Shown: positions 1 through 7,237 of the stretch, one piece after another
Layout of the letters: each line of letters starts with the position of its first letter
How positions within the stretch are numbered: the stretch's first letter is position 1
NCBI GenBank assembly: GCA_035693785.1
Contig: DASSFZ010000478.1
Location: 1 to 9,202, forward strand
DNA from: DASSFZ01 sp035693785
GTDB lineage: Bacteria > Chloroflexota > Anaerolineae > Fen-1058
Direction: 5' to 3'
DNA: 9,202 bases
Made by a program: the position numbers and the translations under genes
The notes under the pieces: generated by a model
The model's input: the letters and a program-made list of their open reading frames with translations, nothing else
Told to the model about the DNA's origin: nothing
Databases searched by the model: none

Positions 1-76
1 TCCTATTTGTCGTACTCATAATCAAGACAGGCTTCACTTCCCTTCATCTCACTTCCCCGCTACACTCTAAAACGAA

Positions 77-2182
77 ATGAACCCGCTCCTCCTCCCTCTC
101 ACTGAAGTTGACCGAGGCTTTCTCCCACTGGTGGGCGGCAAAGGCGCTAACCTCGGCGAGATGGTGCGCGCCCGTTTGCCCGTGCCGCCCGGTTTCTGCA
201 TCACCACTATTGCGTACACGCGCGTTGCCGCGCAGGCGCAGATCGAATCGCTTGCCGTTGAGCTGGCGCAAATGCCAGCCCGCTCGATTGAGCGACTCGC
301 TGCGCAGGCGAGCCGCATTCGCGACTTAATTGAAGCCACCCCCATCCCGGCCGATATCGCGGACACCATCACCGCCGCGTACCGCCAATTGGGTGATGGC
401 GTACCGGTGGCCGTGCGTTCGAGTGCGACAGCCGAAGACTTGCCAGGGGCGGCATTCGCCGGCCAGCAGGACACCTACCTCAACGTTGTCGGAGCAGTGG
501 CACTGCTGGACGCCGTGCGACGCTGTTGGGCCTCGCTGTGGACCGATCGCGCCACCGCCTACCGTGAGCGCCAGGAAATCGACCAGCGCACGGTGAAGAT
601 CGCTGTCATCGTGCAACGTATGGTTCCGGCGGAGGTAGCGGGCGTGCTGTTTACCATATTCGCCGAGATGTTCCCGGTTCGGCCCTACCCACTCGACCAG
701 ACGACGTGGGTGCACGCGATCTCGGCTGCTGCCGTCGAACCCATCTTCGGGCTGATTGGAATTGCGGTCCCGTCCATCGAGCAGATGTTCATCGAGGAGG
801 ACGGCGTCGTCGTCCGGTTCAGCGGGAAAGTTGTCGTCCCTCCGACCCCGGCGATCCTTCTCGCGCCGATACGGCTGCTACGGCTTGCCCGCCGCTACGA
901 CCCAACCCACTGGAGCACCGACCCGCTGCTGGCCGAAGCACGCTCGCGCGCTCGCGCTCTGGAAATGCAGGACTTGGGAACTCTCTCGTGGCAGGATCTG
1001 CTGGCTACCGTTCGGGATGCGCTGGCGCTCGCGCAGCCGCTCGCCGGGGAGATGCGTCGCCGGTATTTGCCGCGAGCTTTACTCGCCGCCGGGCTTCTCC
1101 GAGTCGCACTCGCGCTGCTGAGGCGTGGCCACCGTTTTGGCACGCTCCTCTCAGGTGTCGAGAGCACGACGCTGGAGGCGAACCGCGCACTTGAGGCGCT
1201 GGCGGCGCGCGTCCGTCCCGACCCAACTCTAGCCGAGACCTTCGCACGTCGCGAGGCCGGTGAATTGTGGACCGCGCTGGAGCAACAGCCATCGAGCCGG
1301 GCCTTCCTGTCCGAGCTGCAAGCGTTCCTGGGGCGCTACGGCCACCGCGAGGTGGTACTCAGCACCGTGTTGCAGCCGACCTGGAAAGATGCACCGGAGT
1401 TGGCGCTCGGTATTATCAAGGGACTTGCCTTGACAGAGCCACGGCACGAGACCGAACGACCGGCATGGGAGGTAGCGCGGGACAACGTGCTGGCTCATCC
1501 CGTGCTGAGATTCTCACCCCTCCGCGCCGCCATTCTCACACTCCTCGCCGCAGCGCGCAGCCTCTGGCAGATTCGAGAGAATACCCACTACGACGCGACG
1601 CGCATCTTGCCCATACTCCGGCGCACGCTGCTTGAGCTGGGCCGGCGCCTCGTCACCGTCGATGTGATCGATGCTCCTGAGGATGTCTTCCATCTGAAGC
1701 TAGACGAGCTTGAAGGTATTGGCGGGACGTGGCCGTCAGCGCCGGAACGCGCCGATGAGCTGCGAGCCATCTTGCTGCGGCGCAAGGAACGGCGTGCCGC
1801 GCTCGAAGGAACACCGCTGGTGGATCCCCGACTCTACCGCCAGCGCGAGCCCAGCAGCGATGCACTGCTACGCGGAACGTCCGGCAGTCCCGGGGTCGCC
1901 GAAGGACCGGTGCGCGTCATCCGCGACGGCTCGGAGTTCGGCAAGCTGCGCGCGGGCGAAGTGCTGGTCGCCCCGTACACGAACCCAGCCTGGACGCCAC
2001 TCTTCCAGCGGGCCGCCGCGGTTGTGGTGGACAGCGGCGGCGCCGGGTCACACGCGGCCATTGTGGCGCGCGAGTACGGCATCCCCGCTGTGATGGGAAC
2101 CATTGACGGCACCCAGCGGCTGGCAGATGGCCAGCACGTGCGAGTGGACGGTGACCATGGGCGTGTCACCCTTTTGGATTGA
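77..2182 (+). CDS. PEP synthase / rifampin phosphotransferase-like protein with truncated ATP-grasp domain
   Basis: This 701-residue protein belongs to the PEP-utilising enzyme family (PEP synthase, pyruvate phosphate dikinase, rifampin phosphotransferase), cytosolic enzymes that pass phosphate from ATP through a swivelling His domain to a substrate. The N-terminal nucleotide-binding part is clear: GGKGANLGEM at residues 20-29 and RSSATAED at 114-121. The ATP-grasp half then stops abruptly after AGVLFT (residues 188-193) and the text jumps to a segment typical of the central domain (FAEMFPVRPYPLDQTTW from about 195). The central domain continues with YGHRE near 421 and RENTHYDATR near 500. 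The C-terminal mobile domain keeps the phospho-accepting His in GGAGSHAAIVAREYG (H659). Intact relatives are usually about 860-870 residues, so about 150-200 residues are missing, including the segment that normally carries the DIEWA...LQARP ATP-site residues. The frame is open on both sides of the junction. Phosphotransfer activity is therefore doubtful. No strong ribosome binding site precedes the start; the ATG was chosen because the family homology begins within a few residues. The natural substrate cannot be told. Confidence 0.85.
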   Translation: MNPLLLPLTEVDRGFLPLVGGKGANLGEMVRARLPVPPGFCITTIAYTRVAAQAQIESLAVELAQMPARSIERLAAQASRIRDLIEATPIPADIADTITAAYRQLGDGVPVAVRSSATAEDLPGAAFAGQQDTYLNVVGAVALLDAVRRCWASLWTDRATAYRERQEIDQRTVKIAVIVQRMVPAEVAGVLFTIFAEMFPVRPYPLDQTTWVHAISAAAVEPIFGLIGIAVPSIEQMFIEEDGVVVRFSGKVVVPPTPAILLAPIRLLRLARRYDPTHWSTDPLLAEARSRARALEMQDLGTLSWQDLLATVRDALALAQPLAGEMRRRYLPRALLAAGLLRVALALLRRGHRFGTLLSGVESTTLEANRALEALAARVRPDPTLAETFARREAGELWTALEQQPSSRAFLSELQAFLGRYGHREVVLSTVLQPTWKDAPELALGIIKGLALTEPRHETERPAWEVARDNVLAHPVLRFSPLRAAILTLLAAARSLWQIRENTHYDATRILPILRRTLLELGRRLVTVDVIDAPEDVFHLKLDELEGIGGTWPSAPERADELRAILLRRKERRAALEGTPLVDPRLYRQREPSSDALLRGTSGSPGVAEGPVRVIRDGSEFGKLRAGEVLVAPYTNPAWTPLFQRAAAVVVDSGGAGSHAAIVAREYGIPAVMGTIDGTQRLADGQHVRVDGDHGRVTLLD

Positions 2183-2194
2183 AAGATGTTCGAT

Positions 2195-2212
2195 ACACAG
2201 ATGACACGGATG
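2195..2212. repeat. Tandem 9-base repeat in the intergenic gap
   Basis: Two adjacent 9-mers, ACACAGATG and ACACGGATG, differ by one base and lie in the 64-base gap between the PEP synthase-like gene and the DUF2269 gene. Intergenic repeats built on similar ACACAGATTACACGG-like units are, to my recollection, scattered in several bacterial phyla. With only two units here the function is unknown, and chance cannot be excluded. Confidence 0.35.
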
Positions 2213-2246
2213 ATTCGTATCGCTTCATGCAAAAGGAGAGCGTTTA

Positions 2247-2813
2247 ATGAACCTGTATAGCCTCATGTTGTTTTTACACGTGAGTGGTGACATTGGCATT
2301 TTTATCGGCATTGGCGTCCAACTGCTCAGTCTCGCAGCGCTCCGGCGGGCGAAGTCCGTCGAGCAGGTGCGTGCGCTCGCAGGGCTGATCTCCCTATCCG
2401 ATCCGATTTCCGTGATCAGCGCGCTGGTCACCATCGCGGCCGGGCTGTACATGGCACTAACGGTCTGGGGCTTGCAGACCGGCTGGATTGCTGTCGCGCT
2501 GGCTAGCCTGATCGTGCTCCTGCCACCTCTCATCGCGGGTGTCGTAGAACCACGAATGCGCGCTATCGTGACGATGGCTAAAGAAGTCCCGGACGGCCCG
2601 CTCCCTGCAACGCTCGACACGCGCATCCATGATCCGGTCTTGGGCACTGCGCTCTACACGGTGGCTGCCCTTGTGCTCGGTATTGTCTTCCTGATGACCA
2701 ATAAGCCCTCGCTCACTGCCTCTATCCTCGCGATGGTCGTCGCGCTGGCTCTCGGTTTGGCGTCGGGTCTGCCGCTCTGGCGCACAGCTCACACGATCCG
2801 CACACGGTTGTAA
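2247..2813 (+). CDS. DUF2269-like multi-pass membrane protein
   Basis: This 188-residue hydrophobic protein resembles the DUF2269 family of predicted inner-membrane proteins, whose function is not established. The visible organisation is about five membrane-spanning segments at roughly residues 5-30, 52-72, 79-98, 130-150 and 155-175. The first helix carries a His in FLHVSGDIGIF (H11), a pattern seen in this family. A basic loop (RRAKS) follows the first helix, and a charged loop containing VEPRMR and ending at THIHD-like DTRIHD lies near 100-128. A strong Shine-Dalgarno sequence, AAAAGGAGAG at 2231-2240, sits about 7 bases before the ATG and fixes the start. The gene lies 64 bases after the PEP synthase-like gene and could be read through from it. 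It ends just before the promoter of the two-component pair, so it is probably a separate unit from that pair. Family assignment is from general resemblance only. Confidence 0.75.
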   Translation: MNLYSLMLFLHVSGDIGIFIGIGVQLLSLAALRRAKSVEQVRALAGLISLSDPISVISALVTIAAGLYMALTVWGLQTGWIAVALASLIVLLPPLIAGVVEPRMRAIVTMAKEVPDGPLPATLDTRIHDPVLGTALYTVAALVLGIVFLMTNKPSLTASILAMVVALALGLASGLPLWRTAHTIRTRL

Positions 2814-2818
2814 AGTCC

Positions 2819-2848
2819 TTGGCTCACTCGCGGACGGAAGAGTATAAT
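2819..2848 (+). promoter_or_regulatory. Sigma70-like promoter of the histidine kinase/regulator pair
   Basis: A perfect TATAAT (2843-2848) lies 18 bases downstream of TTGGCT (2819-2824, four of six matches to the -35 consensus). It sits between the end of the DUF2269 gene (2813) and the kinase start (2893), leaving a leader of about 40 bases. This implies that the kinase and regulator can be transcribed independently of the upstream genes. It was recognised by eye only. Confidence 0.6.
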
Positions 2849-2892
2849 CACTCCGTAAGGCGGGCGGTGATTCAGATAAGGTTGTCGAAGGT

Positions 2893-4161
2893 ATGGACAT
2901 AGAACAGGTGGCAGAGGAACGAAGCCAGGATCAACCCGCAGAACTCAACAGCGGCACACCAAGGCCACGGGAGGTTGTCGCATCCAGCGGGATTTCCATC
3001 CGCCTCTGGCGGCTATATGCGCAGGCGTGGCTCGTGTGCCTGCTGTTCCCCATCGTCTTTCTGGCGCAGACGCCGTTAGCAGCGGTGCGCCTGCTCATCG
3101 CCGTGGCCGGGCTGGTGATCTTCGCGGTCACCTATACCTGGTTTATGTGGCCTCACCCCTTGGAGAGTGAGGCGCACGCCCGACCTGGCTCCCGTCCGTC
3201 TCTCATGCTGTTCGCCGGCCTTGTGGCGCTGACGCTCTTTCTCAGCATGGCGTATGGGAGCGCCTTTCTTTGGCTTTTCGTCGGCGTCAGCGCCGTCTCC
3301 GGGGTCGCGCTCTCGGCGCGAAGCGCTTTCGTGACCGTCCTGGTGCTGACGCTTCTCACGCTTGGCGTTGGCGTGGCGATCAGTGGCGGCATCGCCAGGA
3401 CCGATTGGCTTCACATCCTCCCGCTCGTGCTGCTGGTCCGGGGACTGGGCCTGGATATCGTTGGCCTGGTCCGCTTATCGGATGCGCTGCGCGAATTGCA
3501 CGCCACGCGGGGCGAACTGGCTCGCCAGGCGGTGATGGAAGAACGACTGCGGCTGGCCCGCGATCTGCACGATTTGCTCGGGCATACTCTGTCCATGATC
3601 ACTCTGAAGAGCGAGCTCGCGGGGCTCTTAATCGAGAAGGAGCCTGCGCGGGCGGCGCAAGAAATCCACGAAGTAGAGCGCGTAGCGCGTCAGGCGCTGC
3701 GCGAGGTGCGCGAGGCCGTCGCCGGGTATCGACAGCCAACACTGCGCAGCGAATTGAATGGCGCGCAGCAAATGCTGGAGGCAGCCGGGATCACTTGTAC
3801 GATCGAGAATAGCGTCAGGGCATTGCCGCCGGCCACCGCTGCCGTGCTGGCCTGGACGGTGCGCGAAGGCGTGACCAACGTGATCCGGCACAGCCGCGCG
3901 CGGCAATGTACTATCCGGGTGAGCAGTGGGAACGGAAAAGCCAGCGCCGAGGTGATCAACGATGGCTATCGAGAGCAGGAGCGCGACCCCGGACGCACGA
4001 GGGCCGGCAGCGGCCTCTCCGGCCTGACCGAGCGCGTCATCGCACAAGGAGGCCAGATTGAAGCCGGCCCGCTGCCTTCCGAAAGCAATCCGAGTTTTCG
4101 CTTATGGGTTGAGCTGCCGATCCGACACGGCGAGGCGGTTGAAGAGGAGCAGCCACAATGA
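2893..4161 (+). CDS. DesK/NarL-type membrane sensor histidine kinase
   Basis: This 422-residue kinase autophosphorylates on a His and passes the phosphate to the response regulator encoded next to it. A polar N-terminus (1-38) is followed by about six membrane segments at roughly residues 42-59, 64-85, 103-120, 123-140, 145-164 and 172-190, with no large extracytoplasmic domain. The sensing is therefore likely done within or at the membrane, as in DesK. A short helical linker leads to the HisKA_3 dimerisation domain with RDLHDLLGHTLS, where H226 is the predicted phosphorylation site. The ATP-binding domain shows an N-box (REGVTNVIRHS, with E325 and N329), an NDG motif near 357, and a G-box GSGLSGLTERV starting at G372. 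All catalytic motifs look intact. The start is supported by TAAGG at 2877-2881 about 11 bases upstream and by a promoter about 45 bases upstream. Its stop overlaps the regulator start as ATGA. The signal sensed is unknown. Confidence 0.93.
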   Translation: MDIEQVAEERSQDQPAELNSGTPRPREVVASSGISIRLWRLYAQAWLVCLLFPIVFLAQTPLAAVRLLIAVAGLVIFAVTYTWFMWPHPLESEAHARPGSRPSLMLFAGLVALTLFLSMAYGSAFLWLFVGVSAVSGVALSARSAFVTVLVLTLLTLGVGVAISGGIARTDWLHILPLVLLVRGLGLDIVGLVRLSDALRELHATRGELARQAVMEERLRLARDLHDLLGHTLSMITLKSELAGLLIEKEPARAAQEIHEVERVARQALREVREAVAGYRQPTLRSELNGAQQMLEAAGITCTIENSVRALPPATAAVLAWTVREGVTNVIRHSRARQCTIRVSSGNGKASAEVINDGYREQERDPGRTRAGSGLSGLTERVIAQGGQIEAGPLPSESNPSFRLWVELPIRHGEAVEEEQPQ

Positions 4162-4763
4162 TCCGGGTACTGCTGGCCGAAGATCAGGCGATGGTGCGTG
4201 GCGCACTGGCGGCGCTGCTACGCCTGGAAGGCGATATTGAGGTTGTTGCTGAGGCTGTAAACGGGAACGAGGTGCTACCGGCAGCGTTGAAGACTCAGCC
4301 CGATGTGGCGCTGCTGGATATTGAGATGCCTGGTGCTGATGGGCTGAGCGCGGCTCAAGCGCTACACGAGCGCCTGCCATCCTGCCGAATTATGATCCTC
4401 ACGACCTTTGGGCGAAGCGGCTATCTGCGCCAGGCGATGGAGAGCGGCGCCGTTGGGTTCCTGCTCAAGGATGCTCCAGCAGTTGAGTTGGCAACTGCGA
4501 TTCGTCGTGTGATGCGTGGCGAGCGCGTCGTCGATCCTGAGCTCGCCCTTGCAGCATTGAGCGAGGGCGACAACCCGCTCACCCGGCGGGAGCGGGAAGT
4601 GCTGAAGGCTGCGTTGGACGGCGCCAGCATCGCGGAGATCGCCGCCCGGCTGTATCTGTCTGAGGGAACCGTACGCAATCATTTCTCCATAGCCATACAG
4701 AAAATGGGCGCTCACAATCGGATCGAAGCAGCACGGCTGGCTGAAGCGAAGGGATGGTTGTAG
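4158..4763 (+). CDS. NarL/FixJ-type response regulator, partner of the upstream kinase
   Basis: This 201-residue DNA-binding response regulator receives phosphate from the kinase encoded immediately upstream. The receiver domain (about 1-118) has the complete set of active residues: acidic E8 and D9, phospho-acceptor D54 in LLDIEMPG, T82/T83 after the fourth strand, and K104 in FLLKDAP. The C-terminal LuxR-type helix-turn-helix spans about 140-198 (LTRREREVLKAALDG, then SIAEIAARLYLSEGTVRNHF). Its ATG lies inside the kinase stop (ATGA) and is preceded by GAGGAG at 4144-4149 with 8-base spacing, so the pair is translationally coupled at equimolar supply. DesR-like regulators often control a membrane-lipid or transporter gene next door, but no such gene lies downstream here: the next gene is on the opposite strand. 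The target is therefore unknown, and autoregulation from the promoter at 2819-2848 is possible. Confidence 0.94.
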   Translation: MIRVLLAEDQAMVRGALAALLRLEGDIEVVAEAVNGNEVLPAALKTQPDVALLDIEMPGADGLSAAQALHERLPSCRIMILTTFGRSGYLRQAMESGAVGFLLKDAPAVELATAIRRVMRGERVVDPELALAALSEGDNPLTRREREVLKAALDGASIAEIAARLYLSEGTVRNHFSIAIQKMGAHNRIEAARLAEAKGWL

Positions 4764-4805
4764 AAGTGAATGGCTGTCGCCAAACCCCAGAGCATCAGCG
4801 GGCTT

Positions 4806-5423
4806 TCACAGTTGCGAATACTTCACGACGCGAATGTTCGGAGACTGCCTCAGGGCCGGACGAATATGGTGACAATGCCGTACGTTGACGACAACCATGA
4901 TCCGGCTGCCGGGGTCGCGCCGGGCGACTTCGAGCACTTGCCGGGTGAGGTGTGCCGTGTGCGCGCGCCAGGCGCGCTGCGCGTCGCTTCCGGCCAGCCA
5001 TGCGATCAGGCTGTACAGCAAGTCGGCGGCGTGATGACGCCAGCCTTCGTTGATCGCCGCCGGACCGGATGCGGTGCGCTGCAAGTGTGCCAACCAGCGT
5101 CTGAGGACGCCGATAACCCTTCCCCGCCAGCCCGGTGCTGTTGGCTCTTGTAAAGAGAGGTCTTCGCCGATCGGCACGACGACGATGTCGGTTTGATGCG
5201 CCAATGGCAGTAACGCGTCCCGGTATTCGGGCGGCAGGTTGCTGAAGTCGCGCCGCCGCCACTGCTCGGGTGTGATGTCCAGGCACAACAAGTCAGGGCG
5301 CAGATCGGTCACCAACTGCACCAGCGCGTTCAGGTCATAGGGGATCGGCTCGCGGTGAAATTCGGCCAGTGTGCCGAGCACGGCGATCGGTGTGGGTGTT
5401 GGAGCGCGAGGCTGTGCGTTCAT
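4806..5423 (-). CDS. Hypothetical protein, possibly TraB/ChaN-like fold
   Basis: I do not recognise this 205-residue protein. It opens with a Pro/Thr-rich tail (PRAPTPTP) followed at once by a strand-like segment IAVLGTLAEFHRE, then ALVQLVTDLRPDLLCLDI near residues 34-50. A second hydrophobic strand, TDIVVVPIGED, follows near 78-88. The middle (about 95-165) is helical and rich in Trp, Arg and His. The end has a strand IMVVVNVRHCHHIRPALRQ, then a short strand IRVVKYSQL. The order of an early VxGTxH-like strand, a 'RPDxxxLD' segment and a late 'VVxxxHxxxI' strand loosely recalls TraB/ChaN-type proteins, but the similarity is weak and is inference only. There is no signal peptide or membrane segment, so it is probably cytosolic. 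It is the last gene of the minus-strand block, 80 bases after the LuxR regulator, and has no strong Shine-Dalgarno sequence. It meets the plus-strand regulator gene tail to tail across 42 bases. Confidence 0.72.
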   Translation of the reverse strand: MNAQPRAPTPTPIAVLGTLAEFHREPIPYDLNALVQLVTDLRPDLLCLDITPEQWRRRDFSNLPPEYRDALLPLAHQTDIVVVPIGEDLSLQEPTAPGWRGRVIGVLRRWLAHLQRTASGPAAINEGWRHHAADLLYSLIAWLAGSDAQRAWRAHTAHLTRQVLEVARRDPGSRIMVVVNVRHCHHIRPALRQSPNIRVVKYSQL

Positions 5424-5438
5424 CTATTTTGTGCCATC

Positions 5439-5454
5439 AGTATATGTGCGCACA
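5439..5454 (-). promoter_or_regulatory. Possible -10 element with adjoining 10-base palindrome
   Basis: On the minus strand, upstream of the gene starting at 5423, TATACT (5439-5444) is directly preceded by the perfect palindrome TGTGCGCACA (5445-5454). A palindrome in the spacer of a promoter would be a natural operator. However, no convincing -35 hexamer is visible, and a 10-base palindrome can occur by chance in GC-rich DNA. Confidence 0.3.
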
Positions 5455-5503
5455 CTTCTTGAGACTATGGCAGAATCGCCTGAATCGGCATCGGTGAAAT
5501 CAC

Positions 5504-6142
5504 CTATTGCTCCGGCCCATAGCCGTGCCTGACGGCCCACAGGGCCGCCTCGGTGCGCGAGCGGACGCCCAACTTGCCGTAGATGTTGCGCAGGTGCGCT
5601 TCGACCGTGCGCACGCTGAGAATAAGTGTCTGAGCGATGTCTTTGTTGGTGAGACCCTGACCGAGCAGGCGCACGACCTCGATCTCTCGTTCCGACAGCG
5701 CTTCCGCCGGATTCGTCGCGACGGCTTCTCCTCGCGCGAGAGCGATCAGCACGCGTGCGGCAATCGACGGCGGCAGGACGATCTCGCCGCGCCCGGCGGC
5801 GATGATCGCACGCACAAGATCGCCGGTCGACTCATCTCGCGACACGAAACCCGTCGCACCGGCCTGCAAGCATGGAACGATCTCGGCCAGATCGTAAGAC
5901 TGCGCGAGAAACAGCACTCCGACCTCCGGCGCGGACGATCGAATGTGACGGGCCAGATCGGGCTGGGGATCGGGCAGATCGATCAGGAGTGTTGCCGGCT
6001 GATGGGGTTGTATCAGAGTGGCAATGTGAGCCGGTTCGGCGAGCGCACCGGAGACGATCACGTCGGGCTGGCCGGTCAGCAGTGCCCGCCACGCCTCGCG
6101 ATGCAGCAAGGCCGGAGACAGGATGATAAGGTAAGTCGGCAT
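5504..6142 (-). CDS. LuxR-type regulator with degenerate receiver domain
   Basis: This 212-residue protein has NarL/FixJ architecture: a receiver-like domain (about 1-120) and a clear LuxR helix-turn-helix at about 149-207 (LSEREIEVVRLLGQGLTNKDIAQ, split by the turn, then SVRTVEAHLRNIYGKLGVRSR). The DNA-binding half looks fully functional. The receiver keeps an Asp at the phosphorylation position (D55 in LLIDLPDP) but lacks the acidic pair after the first strand (ILSPALL instead of xxDD). The usual Thr/Ser is replaced by A80 and the invariant Lys by R102 (FVSRDES). It is therefore probably not regulated by ordinary aspartyl phosphorylation. No kinase gene adjoins it. Its ATG follows the TAG stop of the L,D-transpeptidase gene with zero spacing (TAGATG), and I see no separate Shine-Dalgarno sequence, so translation is probably coupled to that gene. 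This suggests it acts in the same process, for example in control of wall remodelling, but its target is not shown. Confidence 0.9.
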   Translation of the reverse strand: MPTYLIILSPALLHREAWRALLTGQPDVIVSGALAEPAHIATLIQPHQPATLLIDLPDPQPDLARHIRSSAPEVGVLFLAQSYDLAEIVPCLQAGATGFVSRDESTGDLVRAIIAAGRGEIVLPPSIAARVLIALARGEAVATNPAEALSEREIEVVRLLGQGLTNKDIAQTLILSVRTVEAHLRNIYGKLGVRSRTEAALWAVRHGYGPEQ

Positions 6143-7174
6143 CTACGAGACGATAATGGGCGATCCGTCGCTTTCCACTTCCAGCAGCGCATCTTCGTAT
6201 GCTGCCGCCGGCATCGTCCAGCGATACACCCACTGCGCCGCCTCGGGCAGCACGTTGACGCAGCCGTGGCTGCGCGGATGGCCGTAGTCGTTGTGCCAGT
6301 AGGCGCCATGGATCGCTGCGCCGGCTGTGGTGAAGTAAGTGCAGAACGGCACGCCCGGCAGGTCGTAGGCGTCGGAGCGGCCCAGGAAGCCGATCATGTG
6401 GCGCGACGGACGTTTGCGAACGACTGAGTGCTCGCCGTAAGGCGTGCTGAAGTTCACCACGCCCAGACCTTCGACGGTGAAGGCCGCGCCCGTCGCGCAC
6501 TGCGTCGAAAACACGAGTGACCCGTTCTCGTACGCATACACCATCTGTTCCTTGATGCTGACTTCAATCACTTTGTCTTCCGCGTCGGGTGAGATCGGCG
6601 TCATTTCTTCGGGCCGGATGCGACGCAGACCCTCGGCCCGCACGTACTCCAACCGATTCGGCTGCTGGTCGTCGCGCAGTTGATACCACGATCGACCCCG
6701 TGCGTCTTCGCTGTGGGCAATGACCAAATGAACGGTGCTGTAGTATAACCGGTAGAGCAAGCGCGCTTCGTCGTCCGGCCTTGACCGCATGGCGACGTAC
6801 GGCACGGTGACCTGCGCCCAGAAACCGGCCTCCGGCACATCGCGCACCGGGCGATTCGGTTGATACGCCACCGGCTGCAGCGCCCAGGCATGGACCCAGC
6901 CGAACGGCGTCAGATTCCAGACCGGGTTGTGCGGCAGGAGGGTTTCGTCGGTGACCGAATCGTAAATCTTCAACACGGTGTCACGCCGGAAGGATTTCTC
7001 CCTAGCGGCGTCTGCCTTCGGATCCGCGTAGGCCCAGGTTACGTAATCGGTCACGCGGCCGAGGGTGAAGGGGCGGGCCGATGCGGCCGGATCGGGCGGA
7101 TGGGGTCCGATCAGCGGCGTCGCTAAGGCTGCACCGGCAAACCTGAGAAAGTTGCGTCGGCTCACGGTCGCCAT
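6143..7174 (-). CDS. Tat-exported L,D-transpeptidase (YkuD domain)
   Basis: This 343-residue exported enzyme is predicted to cross-link or modify peptidoglycan stem peptides through a Cys nucleophile. The N-terminus carries a twin-arginine signal, SRRNFLRFAGAALATP at residues 5-20, so export of the folded protein by the Tat system is expected. A middle region (about 35-195) of unassigned fold includes VPYVAMRSRPDDEARLLYRLYY, read as a possible SH3-like wall-binding segment, which is inference. The YkuD catalytic domain starts near 201 with VIEVSIKEQMVYAYENG and contains H289 (AAIHGAYWHND) and the motif SHGCVNV with H303 and nucleophile C305. All expected catalytic residues are present. GAGGAG (minus strand, 7183-7188) lies 8 bases before the ATG, and a good promoter lies upstream at 7210-7237. 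It is the first gene of a minus-strand block and is followed without a gap by the LuxR-type regulator. Confidence 0.93.
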   Translation of the reverse strand: MATVSRRNFLRFAGAALATPLIGPHPPDPAASARPFTLGRVTDYVTWAYADPKADAAREKSFRRDTVLKIYDSVTDETLLPHNPVWNLTPFGWVHAWALQPVAYQPNRPVRDVPEAGFWAQVTVPYVAMRSRPDDEARLLYRLYYSTVHLVIAHSEDARGRSWYQLRDDQQPNRLEYVRAEGLRRIRPEEMTPISPDAEDKVIEVSIKEQMVYAYENGSLVFSTQCATGAAFTVEGLGVVNFSTPYGEHSVVRKRPSRHMIGFLGRSDAYDLPGVPFCTYFTTAGAAIHGAYWHNDYGHPRSHGCVNVLPEAAQWVYRWTMPAAAYEDALLEVESDGSPIIVS

Positions 7175-7209
7175 GAGTCAATCTCCTCATGTTTGTCTGC
7201 TGGGGATAA

Positions 7210-7237
7210 AGTATATCACGCTGCCGCAAGTTATCAA
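7210..7237 (-). promoter_or_regulatory. Sigma70-like promoter of the L,D-transpeptidase operon
   Basis: Read on the minus strand, TTGATA (7232-7237, five of six -35 matches) is followed after 16 bases by TATACT (7210-7215, five of six). The -10 hexamer is also preceded by TGA, giving an extended -10 form. It lies about 36 bases before the transpeptidase ATG and just upstream of its GAGGAG ribosome binding site. Confidence 0.65.

Noticed and set aside
4764..4805. Possible bidirectional terminator between convergent genes
   Set aside because: I looked for a hairpin with a T-run in this 42-base gap and found only 3-bp stems.
5492..5503. GGTGAAATCACC inverted repeat after the LuxR regulator gene
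   Set aside because: The stem is 5 bp with a 2-base loop and no U-run follows on the minus strand, so it is not a credible terminator.
5507..6427. Long plus-strand open frame of 306 codons opposite the LuxR regulator and transpeptidase
   Set aside because: Its translation is rich in Arg, Gln and His and has no recognisable motifs, while the opposite strand encodes two proteins with intact family signatures. It is a GC-rich antisense shadow.
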